In this document: positions 34,907 through 43,618 of the stretch, piece by piece
How the letters are laid out: every line of letters begins with the position of its first letter
Numbering within the stretch: the stretch's first letter is position 1
Source of the DNA: Clostridia bacterium
GTDB lineage: Bacteria; Bacillota; Clostridia; Oscillospirales; Acutalibacteraceae
NCBI GenBank assembly: GCA_029098305.1
Contig: JAQXOB010000009.1
Coordinates: 93,659-157,658 of the forward strand
Direction of reading: 5' to 3'
Length of the DNA: 64,000 nucleotides
Notes under the pieces: model-generated
What the model saw: the letters and a program-made list of their open reading frames with translations, nothing else
Database searches by the model: none
What the model was told of the DNA's origin: nothing
Translations under genes and position numbers: made by a program

Positions 34907-36145
34907 TCAAAAATCAGCCAATCTGATTTTTGTCTTTATATTAACCCCTATATTTTCTAATTTTGATAATGCAGATTGCATATCACATATTTTAATTTCA
35001 TTCTCGGTTATAAGCACTGCTGTGGTGTTGTCTGATGTGACGAGATTGAATTTGCCCAGTAGCTCTTCTAATAAATTAAGAGCGTTTGCAATATTATCGG
35101 ATTCCACACGCAAATAAAATCTTGATTTTGAGTCATCAGGTTTTATTAATTGCTCGTTGGTGCTATCTTCCCAATACAGATATTTTCTTGCGGATATATG
35201 TTTTACGCAGTCTATTACATCTGCGACTACGGCACTTGCTGTGGGTAGCTTTCCTGCACCTCTGCCATAAAAGATTACATCTCCGGTGGCGTCACCTCTG
35301 ACAAGGATAGCATTGTAAACATCATTTACAGATGCCAAAAGATGTTCTTTTCTGATAAGCATCGGGCATACTGCTATATCAAGCATATCATCATTAACTT
35401 TTTTTGTTCTGCCGATAAGTTTTATCACATAACCTGCGCCTGATGCATATTCCACATCACTTAGTTCTATGCTTTCTATGCCTTCGGTTGATATGTTTTT
35501 AGGATATATGTGTTTGCCGAAGGCGAGAGAAGACATAATGCATATTTTTCGACAAGTATCGTATCCCTTTACATCAGAATCCGGATTTCGCTCAGCATAT
35601 CCCAGCTCTTGCGCTTGCTTTAAGGCTTGTTCAAAGGATGTCTTTTCGTTTATCATTTTTGTTAGAATGTAGTTGGTGGTACCATTTAAAATTCCTGCTA
35701 TCTCCAACACATTATTTGCAGCCAGACACTGATTTATCGGACGCAAAATAGGTATACCACCGCCAACACTTGCTTCAAAAAGAAGATTTACATTCTTTTC
35801 TTTTGCTATTCTCAGCAGTTCGGCGCCTTTTTCTGCAATAAGCTCTTTGTTAGATGTGACCACGCTTTTTCCTGCCAACAAGCAATCTCTTACATATTCA
35901 TACGAGGGTGACAAACCACCCATACATTCTACCACGATTTTTACTTCATCATCTGATACGATATCTGAGAAATTATCAGTAAAACAATCAGCAAAAGGAG
36001 AATCGGGAAATTTGCGTAAATCTAATATATATTTAACATCTATTACGTTTTTTGAGTGGCTTTTGAGCGATGTTTTATGGGTTTGTATCACTTCAGCGAC
36101 ACCACTTCCTACAACGCCATAGCCCATAATAGCTATTTGTACCAT
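34907..36145 (-). CDS. hom: Homoserine dehydrogenase
   Basis: Reduces aspartate semialdehyde to homoserine with NAD(P)H. 412 residues: N-terminal Rossmann motif IAIMGYGVVGSGVAEVI, catalytic-domain stretches LFEASVGGGIPILRPI, GILNGTTNYILTKM and DVKGYDTCRKICIMSSLAFG, and a C-terminal ACT-like domain (about residues 340-412) for feedback control. Expressed ahead of lysC on the minus strand. Confidence 0.96.
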   Translation of the reverse strand: MVQIAIMGYGVVGSGVAEVIQTHKTSLKSHSKNVIDVKYILDLRKFPDSPFADCFTDNFSDIVSDDEVKIVVECMGGLSPSYEYVRDCLLAGKSVVTSNKELIAEKGAELLRIAKEKNVNLLFEASVGGGIPILRPINQCLAANNVLEIAGILNGTTNYILTKMINEKTSFEQALKQAQELGYAERNPDSDVKGYDTCRKICIMSSLAFGKHIYPKNISTEGIESIELSDVEYASGAGYVIKLIGRTKKVNDDMLDIAVCPMLIRKEHLLASVNDVYNAILVRGDATGDVIFYGRGAGKLPTASAVVADVIDCVKHISARKYLYWEDSTNEQLIKPDDSKSRFYLRVESDNIANALNLLEELLGKFNLVTSDNTTAVLITENEIKICDMQSALSKLENIGVNIKTKIRLADF

Positions 36146-36190
36146 TCTTTTATTGCTCCTTACTCTAAAACTTGATGAGTAATACTCATA

Positions 36191-38545
36191 TTATGGTGTT
36201 CCAAATTGAGATTCCCACCATTCAGGCTCAGATTCTACAGGTTCTGAGCTTGCATCACCTTCTGATGATTCACTGCTTTCGCTGGAATCGCTGTTTTCAT
36301 CACTGGATGATGTGGTGTCATCCGATTCTTCTGATGAATCACTTTCTGTTTCCGTGTCTGTATCAGTATCTTTATTTTTGAGACATTCATCATTGCAATA
36401 TTTAGGAATATTGTCTGTTGTGTAATATCCCCAACCGGTGGATTCACATTTTTCTGTTGCAAGCAAACCGGAGGTTTTGCAGAATCTGATTGATGTTACT
36501 CCTTCTGCGGGCTCATATTGTACCACTTCTTTGTCGGATAGATAATATTCCATCAGATCTTGCCAACAATCTACAGCATAGTTTGGTGCATTTATAACTG
36601 TAGGGGTGTCATAGCCTGTCCAAAGTGCGGCTGCACAGATAGGTGATAGTCCGCAGAACCAACTATCTTTAGTATTATCTGTGGTACCGGTTTTTCCTAT
36701 TGTGTCCCAACCCGAAACTCTGGTAGAACCGGCACGAGTGTGATAAGAGTTATTTACGTTATAGTTTAAAAGACGATTCATAATGTATGCTGTCTCGGTG
36801 GACAAAGCCTGCATTGGTATATTGTCTCTGTTATCCAGCACTACATTTCCGTTCTGGTCGGTTACGTAGTAATATGTGTACGGTTTATAATATCTTCCGC
36901 CATTACCATAAATGGAGTATGCGGCTGCCATCTCTGTGGCTGTAACACCGCCATTAAGTCCACCAATAGAAAGTCCGGCCAAATTTTTGCTATCTTGCTC
37001 AGATAGGTGTGTAAATCCAAGCTTACCGGTTACAAAGGAATAGCTGTTTTCTACTCCTACGAGCTGGAGTGCACGTGCAGCAGCAGCGTTACTCGACCAT
37101 TCTATAGCATCACATATTGTAAGCTCTTCAGTATTATAATAGCCATACCAGTTATTAGGACCCGGTTTCCAGTATCCTCCTGTATAATCCCATTCTTCAA
37201 TAGGCTGGTCTGCGATTGTTGAGCTAAAATTGTAGTATTTGTTTTCTATTGTTAGCGGATAAGCACCTATTGGCTTTATAGTAGAACCTGGTTGTAGTGC
37301 GGCTACATTTGCTCTGTCATAAAGCAAGTTAGCAGTTTTTTGGTTACGGCTACCAACCGTAGCAATTATTCTGCCATCTAAGGCAGTCATGGTGTATCCT
37401 ATCTCAAGCTTTTCGTCATATGGGGTTTCTAGACTTGTGAAATATTTTTCAGCATATTCCTGCATATCCAGATCCATAGCACAGTAGATGTTAAGGCCCT
37501 CAGTGTATAGTCTTTCCTCAGCCACATCTATTCCTACGTTGTAAGCCTCGGCTATATCTTCCTGTATTTGTCTGAGCATAGCATCTATATACCAGTTTTG
37601 AACATTGGAGATATCGTCTTCCTCTTCGTCAGGATTATATTCTTCTTCGTCAGACTCGGATTCGTCAGTAACGAATTTCATTTTTTCTGATTCTTCCAGT
37701 GCCTCGGCGTATTCGGCACGTGATATCATTTCCTGTTCAAACATTGCTTGTAGGACAGTCTCACGTCTTTCTTTATTATACTCAGGGTAATAAAATGGAT
37801 TGTATAGAGACGGATTTTGAGTAATGCCTGCGATTGCGGCACATTCTGCAACAGAGCAATCTTGAATGTTTTTGCCAAAATACATATTTGCGGCAGCCTG
37901 CACGCCGCCGGTATTTCCTCCGAAGTTTACAATGTTTAGGTATGCCTCTAAAATTTCGTCTTTAGTATACTCTTTTTCAAGCTTGAGCGCACGAAATACC
38001 TCTCTGAGCTTTCGGTTAATGCTTACTTCGTTATCTTTAGTAATGTTTTTGATGAGCTGTTGTGTAAGTGTTGAGCCACCATAGCTGTCACTTCCTGTTG
38101 CAAGCGATATGATAGCACCGCTTGTTCTCACCCAGTCTACACCCTTATGCTCACGAAAACGCTTGTCCTCAATAGCAATCATAGCATTTCTCATTTGTTT
38201 AGGAATGTCTTTATAGTCTACCCAAACTCTGTTTTCGCTTGAATATAATTGTTGATATTTTACAGCGTCGCCGTCTTCGTTATATACATATATATTGCTG
38301 GTTAGATTGAGCTTTCTGGCACGCAGATCAATGCCTGTGGGTTCGTTTGAAATATCTATAACATACATCACTATTGGGGTTCCAACCACGACTCCTGCTA
38401 TTAATGCAATACATAAGATACTGATAATAACTCTGAACAAGCCGGAAAAAAATCTGCCTACGGTTCTCACTGCAACTGCAGGTGCACTTTCCGTTCCTAC
38501 TCTTTCTACTTCATCCATATAATCATTTATATTTGTTTTTCTCAT
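36191..38545 (-). CDS. Class A penicillin-binding protein (glycosyltransferase/transpeptidase)
   Basis: 784 residues from the ATG at 38545 (AAAGGGA 9 nt upstream; the frame is open from a TTG at 38572). One N-terminal membrane helix (VIISILCIALIAGVVVGTPI), a GT51 domain with AIEDKRFREHKGVD and GGSTLTQQLIKN, then a transpeptidase domain with PGSTIKP (SxxK), WSSNAAA (SxN) and GKTGTTD (KTG), all intact. The tail is a Ser/Asp/Glu-rich linker and a short end EPEWWESQF. It polymerises and cross-links peptidoglycan. An acidic insertion (ESDEEEYNPDEEEDD) sits between the two domains. Confidence 0.95.
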   Translation of the reverse strand: MRKTNINDYMDEVERVGTESAPAVAVRTVGRFFSGLFRVIISILCIALIAGVVVGTPIVMYVIDISNEPTGIDLRARKLNLTSNIYVYNEDGDAVKYQQLYSSENRVWVDYKDIPKQMRNAMIAIEDKRFREHKGVDWVRTSGAIISLATGSDSYGGSTLTQQLIKNITKDNEVSINRKLREVFRALKLEKEYTKDEILEAYLNIVNFGGNTGGVQAAANMYFGKNIQDCSVAECAAIAGITQNPSLYNPFYYPEYNKERRETVLQAMFEQEMISRAEYAEALEESEKMKFVTDESESDEEEYNPDEEEDDISNVQNWYIDAMLRQIQEDIAEAYNVGIDVAEERLYTEGLNIYCAMDLDMQEYAEKYFTSLETPYDEKLEIGYTMTALDGRIIATVGSRNQKTANLLYDRANVAALQPGSTIKPIGAYPLTIENKYYNFSSTIADQPIEEWDYTGGYWKPGPNNWYGYYNTEELTICDAIEWSSNAAAARALQLVGVENSYSFVTGKLGFTHLSEQDSKNLAGLSIGGLNGGVTATEMAAAYSIYGNGGRYYKPYTYYYVTDQNGNVVLDNRDNIPMQALSTETAYIMNRLLNYNVNNSYHTRAGSTRVSGWDTIGKTGTTDNTKDSWFCGLSPICAAALWTGYDTPTVINAPNYAVDCWQDLMEYYLSDKEVVQYEPAEGVTSIRFCKTSGLLATEKCESTGWGYYTTDNIPKYCNDECLKNKDTDTDTETESDSSEESDDTTSSSDENSDSSESSESSEGDASSEPVESEPEWWESQFGTP

Positions 38546-38697
38546 TGTTTCAAGTCCCTTTCTTCTGGTCAAAGACCTTACAATCGCTTACCATTGTATC
38601 ACATTTTTTTTCAAAAAGGAATACATTTACAAAAAATATGATAATTAGTGTTTTTTTCAATATTTATACAATAAAAATATAAAAATTTGTGTAACTC

Positions 38698-38726
38698 TTT
38701 ACATTCTTGTGTCGGTATGCTATAAT
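38698..38726 (+). promoter_or_regulatory. Promoter of the cohesin-like gene pair
   Basis: TTTACA (38698-38703), 17 bp, TATAAT (38721-38726) with TG one base upstream of the -10 box. It leaves a ~100-nt leader before the first cohesin-like gene. Confidence 0.75.
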
Positions 38727-38833
38727 TACAGAGTTAATGTAGCTGATTTTGTATTTATTCTATATTAATCGCTTACATTTATGTATTTTTGCATAATAAC
38801 AATACTATTAATCAAGATTGGCAGTGAATTTTA

Positions 38834-39523
38834 TTGAAAAGAATCGTCTCTATTATCTTATCCTTGTTTGTATTATGCGCAATAAATACCACGATTGCAT
38901 ACGGAGCAGAAAAAGGCAACGAAAGCGTTATTGCATCCTCCGGCGATCATGTTATTTATAGAGTGTATGCCAAGGCTGATCAAGAGCATATATTATCAGG
39001 TTTAAATCTCACAGTAAACTATGATCCAAATAAATTAGAGATATATTATGATGAAACAAACCAAAAATCTGTTTCTATGCCTGATTTACCAACCGGTATG
39101 CTAAACCCTGATAATGACGGAATCGGAGCTATTGTTGCTACATATGCAGATGGAATCAATGGAACCAATATGTCAAAGGGTGTGGTGCTATTAGAGGCAG
39201 AGTTTGTGGCTATTGGTGATGTTGACACTTCGATAAGTTATAATCTTGAAGAATTCTTTGACTACAGCGGTGATAATGTAGTTTACCTTGATAAAAATGA
39301 TGTTTACACCGAGGTTATGGTTGGTGATGAGATTCATACATCTGTCAGCGATGAAGCTTTATTGGATGATGAAATTATTGCAGATGATGCTAATACCACT
39401 GACAACGACTCCTTTAGAGTAGGTATGATCGTTATAGGTGGTGTAGTTATTGTACTTGCTGTGATAGTCGTATGTTGTGTGGTTTTACCAAAGTGTAAAA
39501 AAACAAAGAAAATCAATAAGTAA
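38834..39523 (+). CDS. Membrane-anchored single-cohesin protein 1
   Basis: 229 residues: signal peptide (IVSIILSLFVLCAINTTIAY, then GA), one cohesin-like beta-sandwich (about residues 30-165) with the hallmarks GLNLTVNYDPNKLEI and KGVVLLEAEFVAIGD, an acidic linker, then a C-terminal membrane helix (about residues 196-218) and a Lys-rich cytoplasmic tail. TTG start at 38834. Expected role: to hold dockerin-bearing proteins at the membrane surface. This single-module, helix-anchored layout differs from large scaffoldins and from sortase- or SLH-anchored types. No LPxTG is seen. The next gene is a second protein of the same layout, 16 bp downstream. Confidence 0.85.
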   Translation: MKRIVSIILSLFVLCAINTTIAYGAEKGNESVIASSGDHVIYRVYAKADQEHILSGLNLTVNYDPNKLEIYYDETNQKSVSMPDLPTGMLNPDNDGIGAIVATYADGINGTNMSKGVVLLEAEFVAIGDVDTSISYNLEEFFDYSGDNVVYLDKNDVYTEVMVGDEIHTSVSDEALLDDEIIADDANTTDNDSFRVGMIVIGGVVIVLAVIVVCCVVLPKCKKTKKINK

Positions 39524-39539
39524 AATGGGAGTAAAAAAT

Positions 39540-40295
39540 ATGAAAAAATATATATCTTTTTCAATTTTAATGATTATTTTGATTCTGTCCAATATTCCAT
39601 CAGCATTTGCTGTTGATGCTGAATATAAAGTAAACGGTGAAAAGGTTGTTCCGAATGATGTAATAACCTACACAGTGTCTATCGAAGATCTAAAGGCAGA
39701 CGTAATGGCAATAAATGCCCATGTTATTTATGATCAAGAGGTATTGTCGCTTGTGGCAGGTGGCGTGAAGCAAGGATCTATAAAGTTTGGCGATGCCATG
39801 GGTGGTGTTATCTACAACGAGGTTCTTGAAAACAGATTTTTGTTCAACTGTGCCCAAGGCTCAGATCATATCTATTTTGAAGATGACAACATGATAGTTC
39901 AGCTTAACTTCCTTGCACAAGATGTATCTGAGAAATATGGCAAGGATATCGAGTTGTCATTCGAGTTTCTTGAGATTTATAACACTGATGGTGTAACTAT
40001 GCATGAGGGCACAGATTATAGTATCAATGCAGTAGCAGAGTTCAATACCTATGAAGGCGATCTCGATCTTGTGGACAAGTCACAGCAAAGCATAAATGCA
40101 GATGCTACAGCTTCTTCTCAAGACTCTCCTAACAATGCTGATAAAGGCAATAAATCCGAGGTAGTGGACGATTCATCAGAGATTGCAGGTGAGAATATGT
40201 TGCCTATCGTCATTGCTTGTTGCGTTATCGCTGTTGTTCTTATTGCGATAGTGATTGTGCTTATCGTTGGAAAAAAACGAGAAAATAACGTATAA
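39540..40295 (+). CDS. Membrane-anchored single-cohesin protein 2
   Basis: 251 residues from the ATG at 39540 (GGGAG upstream; the frame from 39477 overlaps the previous gene and lacks a site). Signal peptide (ISFSILMIILILSNIPSAFA), a cohesin-like module (about residues 25-165) with NDVITYTVSIEDLKADVMAI, HVIYDQEVLSLV and NMIVQLNFLAQD, a Ser/Asp/Asn-rich linker, and a C-terminal helix (about 221-243) with tail GKKRENNV. Its sequence is clearly different from cohesin 1, so the two may bind different dockerins. It probably shares the upstream promoter. Confidence 0.85.
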   Translation: MKKYISFSILMIILILSNIPSAFAVDAEYKVNGEKVVPNDVITYTVSIEDLKADVMAINAHVIYDQEVLSLVAGGVKQGSIKFGDAMGGVIYNEVLENRFLFNCAQGSDHIYFEDDNMIVQLNFLAQDVSEKYGKDIELSFEFLEIYNTDGVTMHEGTDYSINAVAEFNTYEGDLDLVDKSQQSINADATASSQDSPNNADKGNKSEVVDDSSEIAGENMLPIVIACCVIAVVLIAIVIVLIVGKKRENNV

Positions 40296-40364
40296 AAATT
40301 TTTATATTGTTAATTAACTGTGTAAAAGCAGTTGTTATAAATTATTTTAGGGGGGACCTTTATT

Positions 40365-41222
40365 ATGATTAAGAAAATTTTAAGTTTGATGCTTGCAATT
40401 TCTATGCTTGCTTCTTTGGCAATGGCAACTGCAAGTGCAGAGGTAGGAAACGATGCTGACGGTGAATACTACACCTACTATGTTATAGCACCAGAAAACT
40501 GGTTTAGCACAAATGACAGCATAGGTATGTATTATTGGGTACCGGAAAAGAATGCTGAATGGCCAGGTGAAGAGGTTAAACCTGAAAACTGTGTTTACGA
40601 GTTTGAAGATGGCAGAAAAATATTCAAGGTTCAGATTTGGCAGGAAGACGCAGACACTCAGGATGAATGTCTCACCACACCAATTGTTCTCTTTAACTCT
40701 TATGTTGACGTAGCACTTGATCCTGAAAACGGACATCAGACTGATAACATCAATCTAGAGGGTTATGAAGCATCTGAGATCGCTACTCTTAAATATGGTA
40801 GTGATACAACAGAATTTCCACGCTACAAAGAGGGCTTCGAAACACTTAACTTTAACAACATGATTTATGTTCCAAATCTTGAGCTTGAAGTAGAAAACGA
40901 GTTCTCTGGTGCATCAGCTATCGGTGGTGGTGTATGGTACTACTATTGGGGTGATGGCGAGTATGGCACTACAAAAACAAAGCCAGCACCAACTCCAGAT
41001 TCATCACAGCTTAAGGTTGATCCTTATGATCTCGGAGATGTAAGTGGCGACGGTTCAATAGCAATGACAGATGTAGTTGATATGCAAAGAGCTATTGCAA
41101 ACCTCAAAACATTGAGCGATGATGCTAAAAAAGCTGCTGATGTAAATGCTGATGAAAAAGTTACAATGGAAGATGTTGTTCTTGTTCAGAAATACATTGC
41201 ATTGTTGATTTCGAAATTCTAA
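40365..41222 (+). CDS. Secreted possible starch-binding (CBM26-like) dockerin protein
   Basis: 285 residues: signal peptide (ILSLMLAISMLASLAMATAS, then AE), an N-terminal module (about residues 30-190) rich in aromatics with YVIAPENWFSTNDSIGMYYW and WPGEEVKPENC, resembling family-26-type starch-binding modules, a Pro-rich linker, and a C-terminal dockerin (about 221-285: GDVSGDGSIAMTDVVDMQRA and ADVNADEKVTMEDVVLVQKY). GGGGGGA ribosome binding site before the ATG at 40365. No catalytic domain, so it may recruit other proteins to starch or glycan. The carbohydrate-binding call is by pattern only. Confidence 0.7.
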   Translation: MIKKILSLMLAISMLASLAMATASAEVGNDADGEYYTYYVIAPENWFSTNDSIGMYYWVPEKNAEWPGEEVKPENCVYEFEDGRKIFKVQIWQEDADTQDECLTTPIVLFNSYVDVALDPENGHQTDNINLEGYEASEIATLKYGSDTTEFPRYKEGFETLNFNNMIYVPNLELEVENEFSGASAIGGGVWYYYWGDGEYGTTKTKPAPTPDSSQLKVDPYDLGDVSGDGSIAMTDVVDMQRAIANLKTLSDDAKKAADVNADEKVTMEDVVLVQKYIALLISKF

Positions 41223-41232
41223 TTATACACAG

Positions 41233-41273
41233 TAAAAGAGCTATTGCAAGTGATTTGCGATAGCTCTTTTTTA
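41233..41273 (+). terminator. Intrinsic terminator
   Basis: AAAGAGCTAT and ATAGCTCTTT form a 10-bp stem with a ~16-nt loop, followed by TTTTAT. Confidence 0.9.
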
Positions 41274-41521
41274 TCGGGTAACTTTACTCTAAACTACGTT
41301 TCTTATAAATAAAAAAGATACCTTACCATAGTAAATTTAAGAAAGGTATATTTCTATGATAAATATTACATATTTTTAGCGGTAAAACATAAAAAATTGT
41401 AATTAAATGAGAAAATGAAATAGATGTTGCGTTTTTTGTGGATTTATATTATAATATATACTAGTTACATTGTGTTTTTAGAAGTATATGTAATAATTCA
41501 TTTTATTGGAGGAGTTTCACA
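41274..41521 (+). promoter_or_regulatory. Promoter region of the beta-prism/dockerin pair
   Basis: TTGCGT (41427-41432), 17 bp, TATAAT (41450-41455). Further upstream lies an imperfect repeat pair (GATACCTT with AAGGTAT, about 41320-41350). No gene is visible. Confidence 0.6.
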
Positions 41522-43582
41522 ATGAAGAAAGTATTATCCATTATCCTTGCTTTGATGATGGCTTGCACATCACTTGCTGTTGTAGCATCAGCAGATGGCG
41601 AGGAAGACAATCAGCAGGAACAGCAAGAGACTGTTCAAAAGTATGTTAAAGAAATTAACATCAAACCATGCAGAGACTCAAGGGTTGAAAAAGTTAAGAA
41701 CGATTATGTAGAGTATTACGAATCAAAAAATGTTGCCGGTTATGTAATCAGAGATATAAACGTTAATTATGGCAACGATGATGACTATATTGTTTTTAGC
41801 TATAGCTACACCACAGATCCTGCAGAGGCTATCACAGGTCTTCTTGTAAATAGCTATTCTTCCAGAATAAAGACAAAAGAATACCTCACAGTAGATGGTG
41901 TTGAGTATACCAAAGTATACGGTGATCTAAATGATAATCAGGGCGGAGATTATGTCCATGTATATACAACAACTTCACACCAGACAGAAAAGCTTATCAC
42001 AGATATAGGTTTTAGAACATCTGATAGTCTTTTCGATGGTGACGAGTCATGGGAGGATACACCGGCTTATGAGTCTGATTCTCCATTGAACCTCAACAAG
42101 GGTTCCAGAAAGACAAACAAAGCTATTTATATGACATTTAACAGCATTTTAGATACAGTTTCATCTGAAATTAAATCTACATATATAGCTAAAATCTTTA
42201 TGGCTTCCGGTGATTCTCCGGCAGCACGTGATCAGCTCGAAGAAACACTTATCGAGAACGATATGGGTTGCGGCTATGAGGTTTTAAACTATGATCTCAA
42301 CGAAGGCGCAAAAGGAAAGTACATTTATCTTGGTTATGTTTTCACAAAAGATGCTACAGAGGCTGTAAACGGTGTTATGCTTGCTTCTGTAAAAAGTTCT
42401 GATCAAAACGAAAGATTTATCTATAACGAGAATAATACAATTAAGTATGAAAGACTTGGTGGCAATCTTAACGAAGGTACTGCCGGTGACACAATAAACC
42501 TTTATGTAACTTATGACGGCTCAACAGGCAAGGCATTGAACAGACTTGGCGTGCAGGTTGGCAGAACAAACAGTTCTAAGGTACAGTATTCATTTGTTAA
42601 CGATGAGAGATGGCATCAGGTAAGCAAATATGGCGATGAAAAGGATACTATCGACCTCAACGATGGCGCTAATGGCGAATTTATGTATCTTTGGGATTTC
42701 TACTCAGACTACACAGCAGAAGAGGATCACAAGTTTATAAAAGACATTTATGTAAAAGTCGGCGCTGATATAGAAGAAGTTTACAAAGAAATGGATGCAG
42801 TGCTTTCAAGAACAGGTCTTGAGTATGACTATTCACCATTTGATCTCAACAAAGGAACAGATGGCTCTGTAATCATAATGGGCTGGACTTTTACAGATAA
42901 TGCAAAAGAGGCTATAACAGGTGTAATGCTTAACCATTCTTCTAGAGATGATGCTATTGAGGATGAGCTGGAAGTGGATAAAGTTAAGTTTACAAAGATT
43001 CCTGTTAATCTCAAAGAGGGCAACAAGAAAGGCTTTGTATATCTCTATACAGCACGTGACAAGAACGCAGAATATGTTCTCACAAACCTTGGCATAGAAG
43101 CATACGACAGCAAGCTATTTGCTAAAAATTTTAAGTATTTTGCAGAGAGCGATAAGTGGTCACCTGTTTCTACTTATACTAACGAGTTAAAGTATGATTT
43201 GAACGAAGGTAATCGTGGCTACTATATCTTCCTCTGGAAAGAAATGGAGAGCGTTCTTAATATAAAGGATAATACAAGCTCTGACGATGATACAGATAGC
43301 AACTCTGACGATGACACAGACAATAACTCTGACTCTGATGATAAGAACACCGATAGCGACAAGATAGTTTATGGTGATGTTACAGGCGATAGCAAAGTAA
43401 CAATGGAAGATGTTACTTCAATTCAGAGAGTAGTAGCTAAGCTTTCTACATTCAGACCTTCACAAAAGGAAAGAGCAGACGTAACAGACGATGGTAAAGT
43501 AAACATGGAAGATATTACTTATATCCAGAGATATGTTGCAAAGCTTGTTAAAAAATTCCCTGCAGATAAGGTAAGTAAATAA
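41522..43582 (+). CDS. Secreted triple beta-prism-like dockerin protein 1
   Basis: 686 residues. Signal peptide (VLSIILALMMACTSLAVVAS, then ADG), then three related units of ~180 residues (starting near 40, 220 and 405). Each unit holds three copies of a strand motif like YDLNEGAKGKYIYLGYVFTK followed by AITGVML-type strands, suggesting a threefold beta-prism. The motif resembles the DLN-G-GG-IYL core of MABP-type beta-prisms, known from membrane- and lipid-binding proteins; that likeness is my inference. An Asp/Ser/Asn linker leads to a C-terminal dockerin at about 616-682 (GDVTGDSKVTMEDVTSIQRV and ADVTDDGKVNMEDITYIQRY). Expected to dock on a cohesin; the prisms probably bind glycan or membrane. 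Confidence 0.8.
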   Translation: MKKVLSIILALMMACTSLAVVASADGEEDNQQEQQETVQKYVKEINIKPCRDSRVEKVKNDYVEYYESKNVAGYVIRDINVNYGNDDDYIVFSYSYTTDPAEAITGLLVNSYSSRIKTKEYLTVDGVEYTKVYGDLNDNQGGDYVHVYTTTSHQTEKLITDIGFRTSDSLFDGDESWEDTPAYESDSPLNLNKGSRKTNKAIYMTFNSILDTVSSEIKSTYIAKIFMASGDSPAARDQLEETLIENDMGCGYEVLNYDLNEGAKGKYIYLGYVFTKDATEAVNGVMLASVKSSDQNERFIYNENNTIKYERLGGNLNEGTAGDTINLYVTYDGSTGKALNRLGVQVGRTNSSKVQYSFVNDERWHQVSKYGDEKDTIDLNDGANGEFMYLWDFYSDYTAEEDHKFIKDIYVKVGADIEEVYKEMDAVLSRTGLEYDYSPFDLNKGTDGSVIIMGWTFTDNAKEAITGVMLNHSSRDDAIEDELEVDKVKFTKIPVNLKEGNKKGFVYLYTARDKNAEYVLTNLGIEAYDSKLFAKNFKYFAESDKWSPVSTYTNELKYDLNEGNRGYYIFLWKEMESVLNIKDNTSSDDDTDSNSDDDTDNNSDSDDKNTDSDKIVYGDVTGDSKVTMEDVTSIQRVVAKLSTFRPSQKERADVTDDGKVNMEDITYIQRYVAKLVKKFPADKVSK

Positions 43583-43618
43583 TTTTAGAATAATTAATAT
43601 TTATAGGAGGAACGTAAA

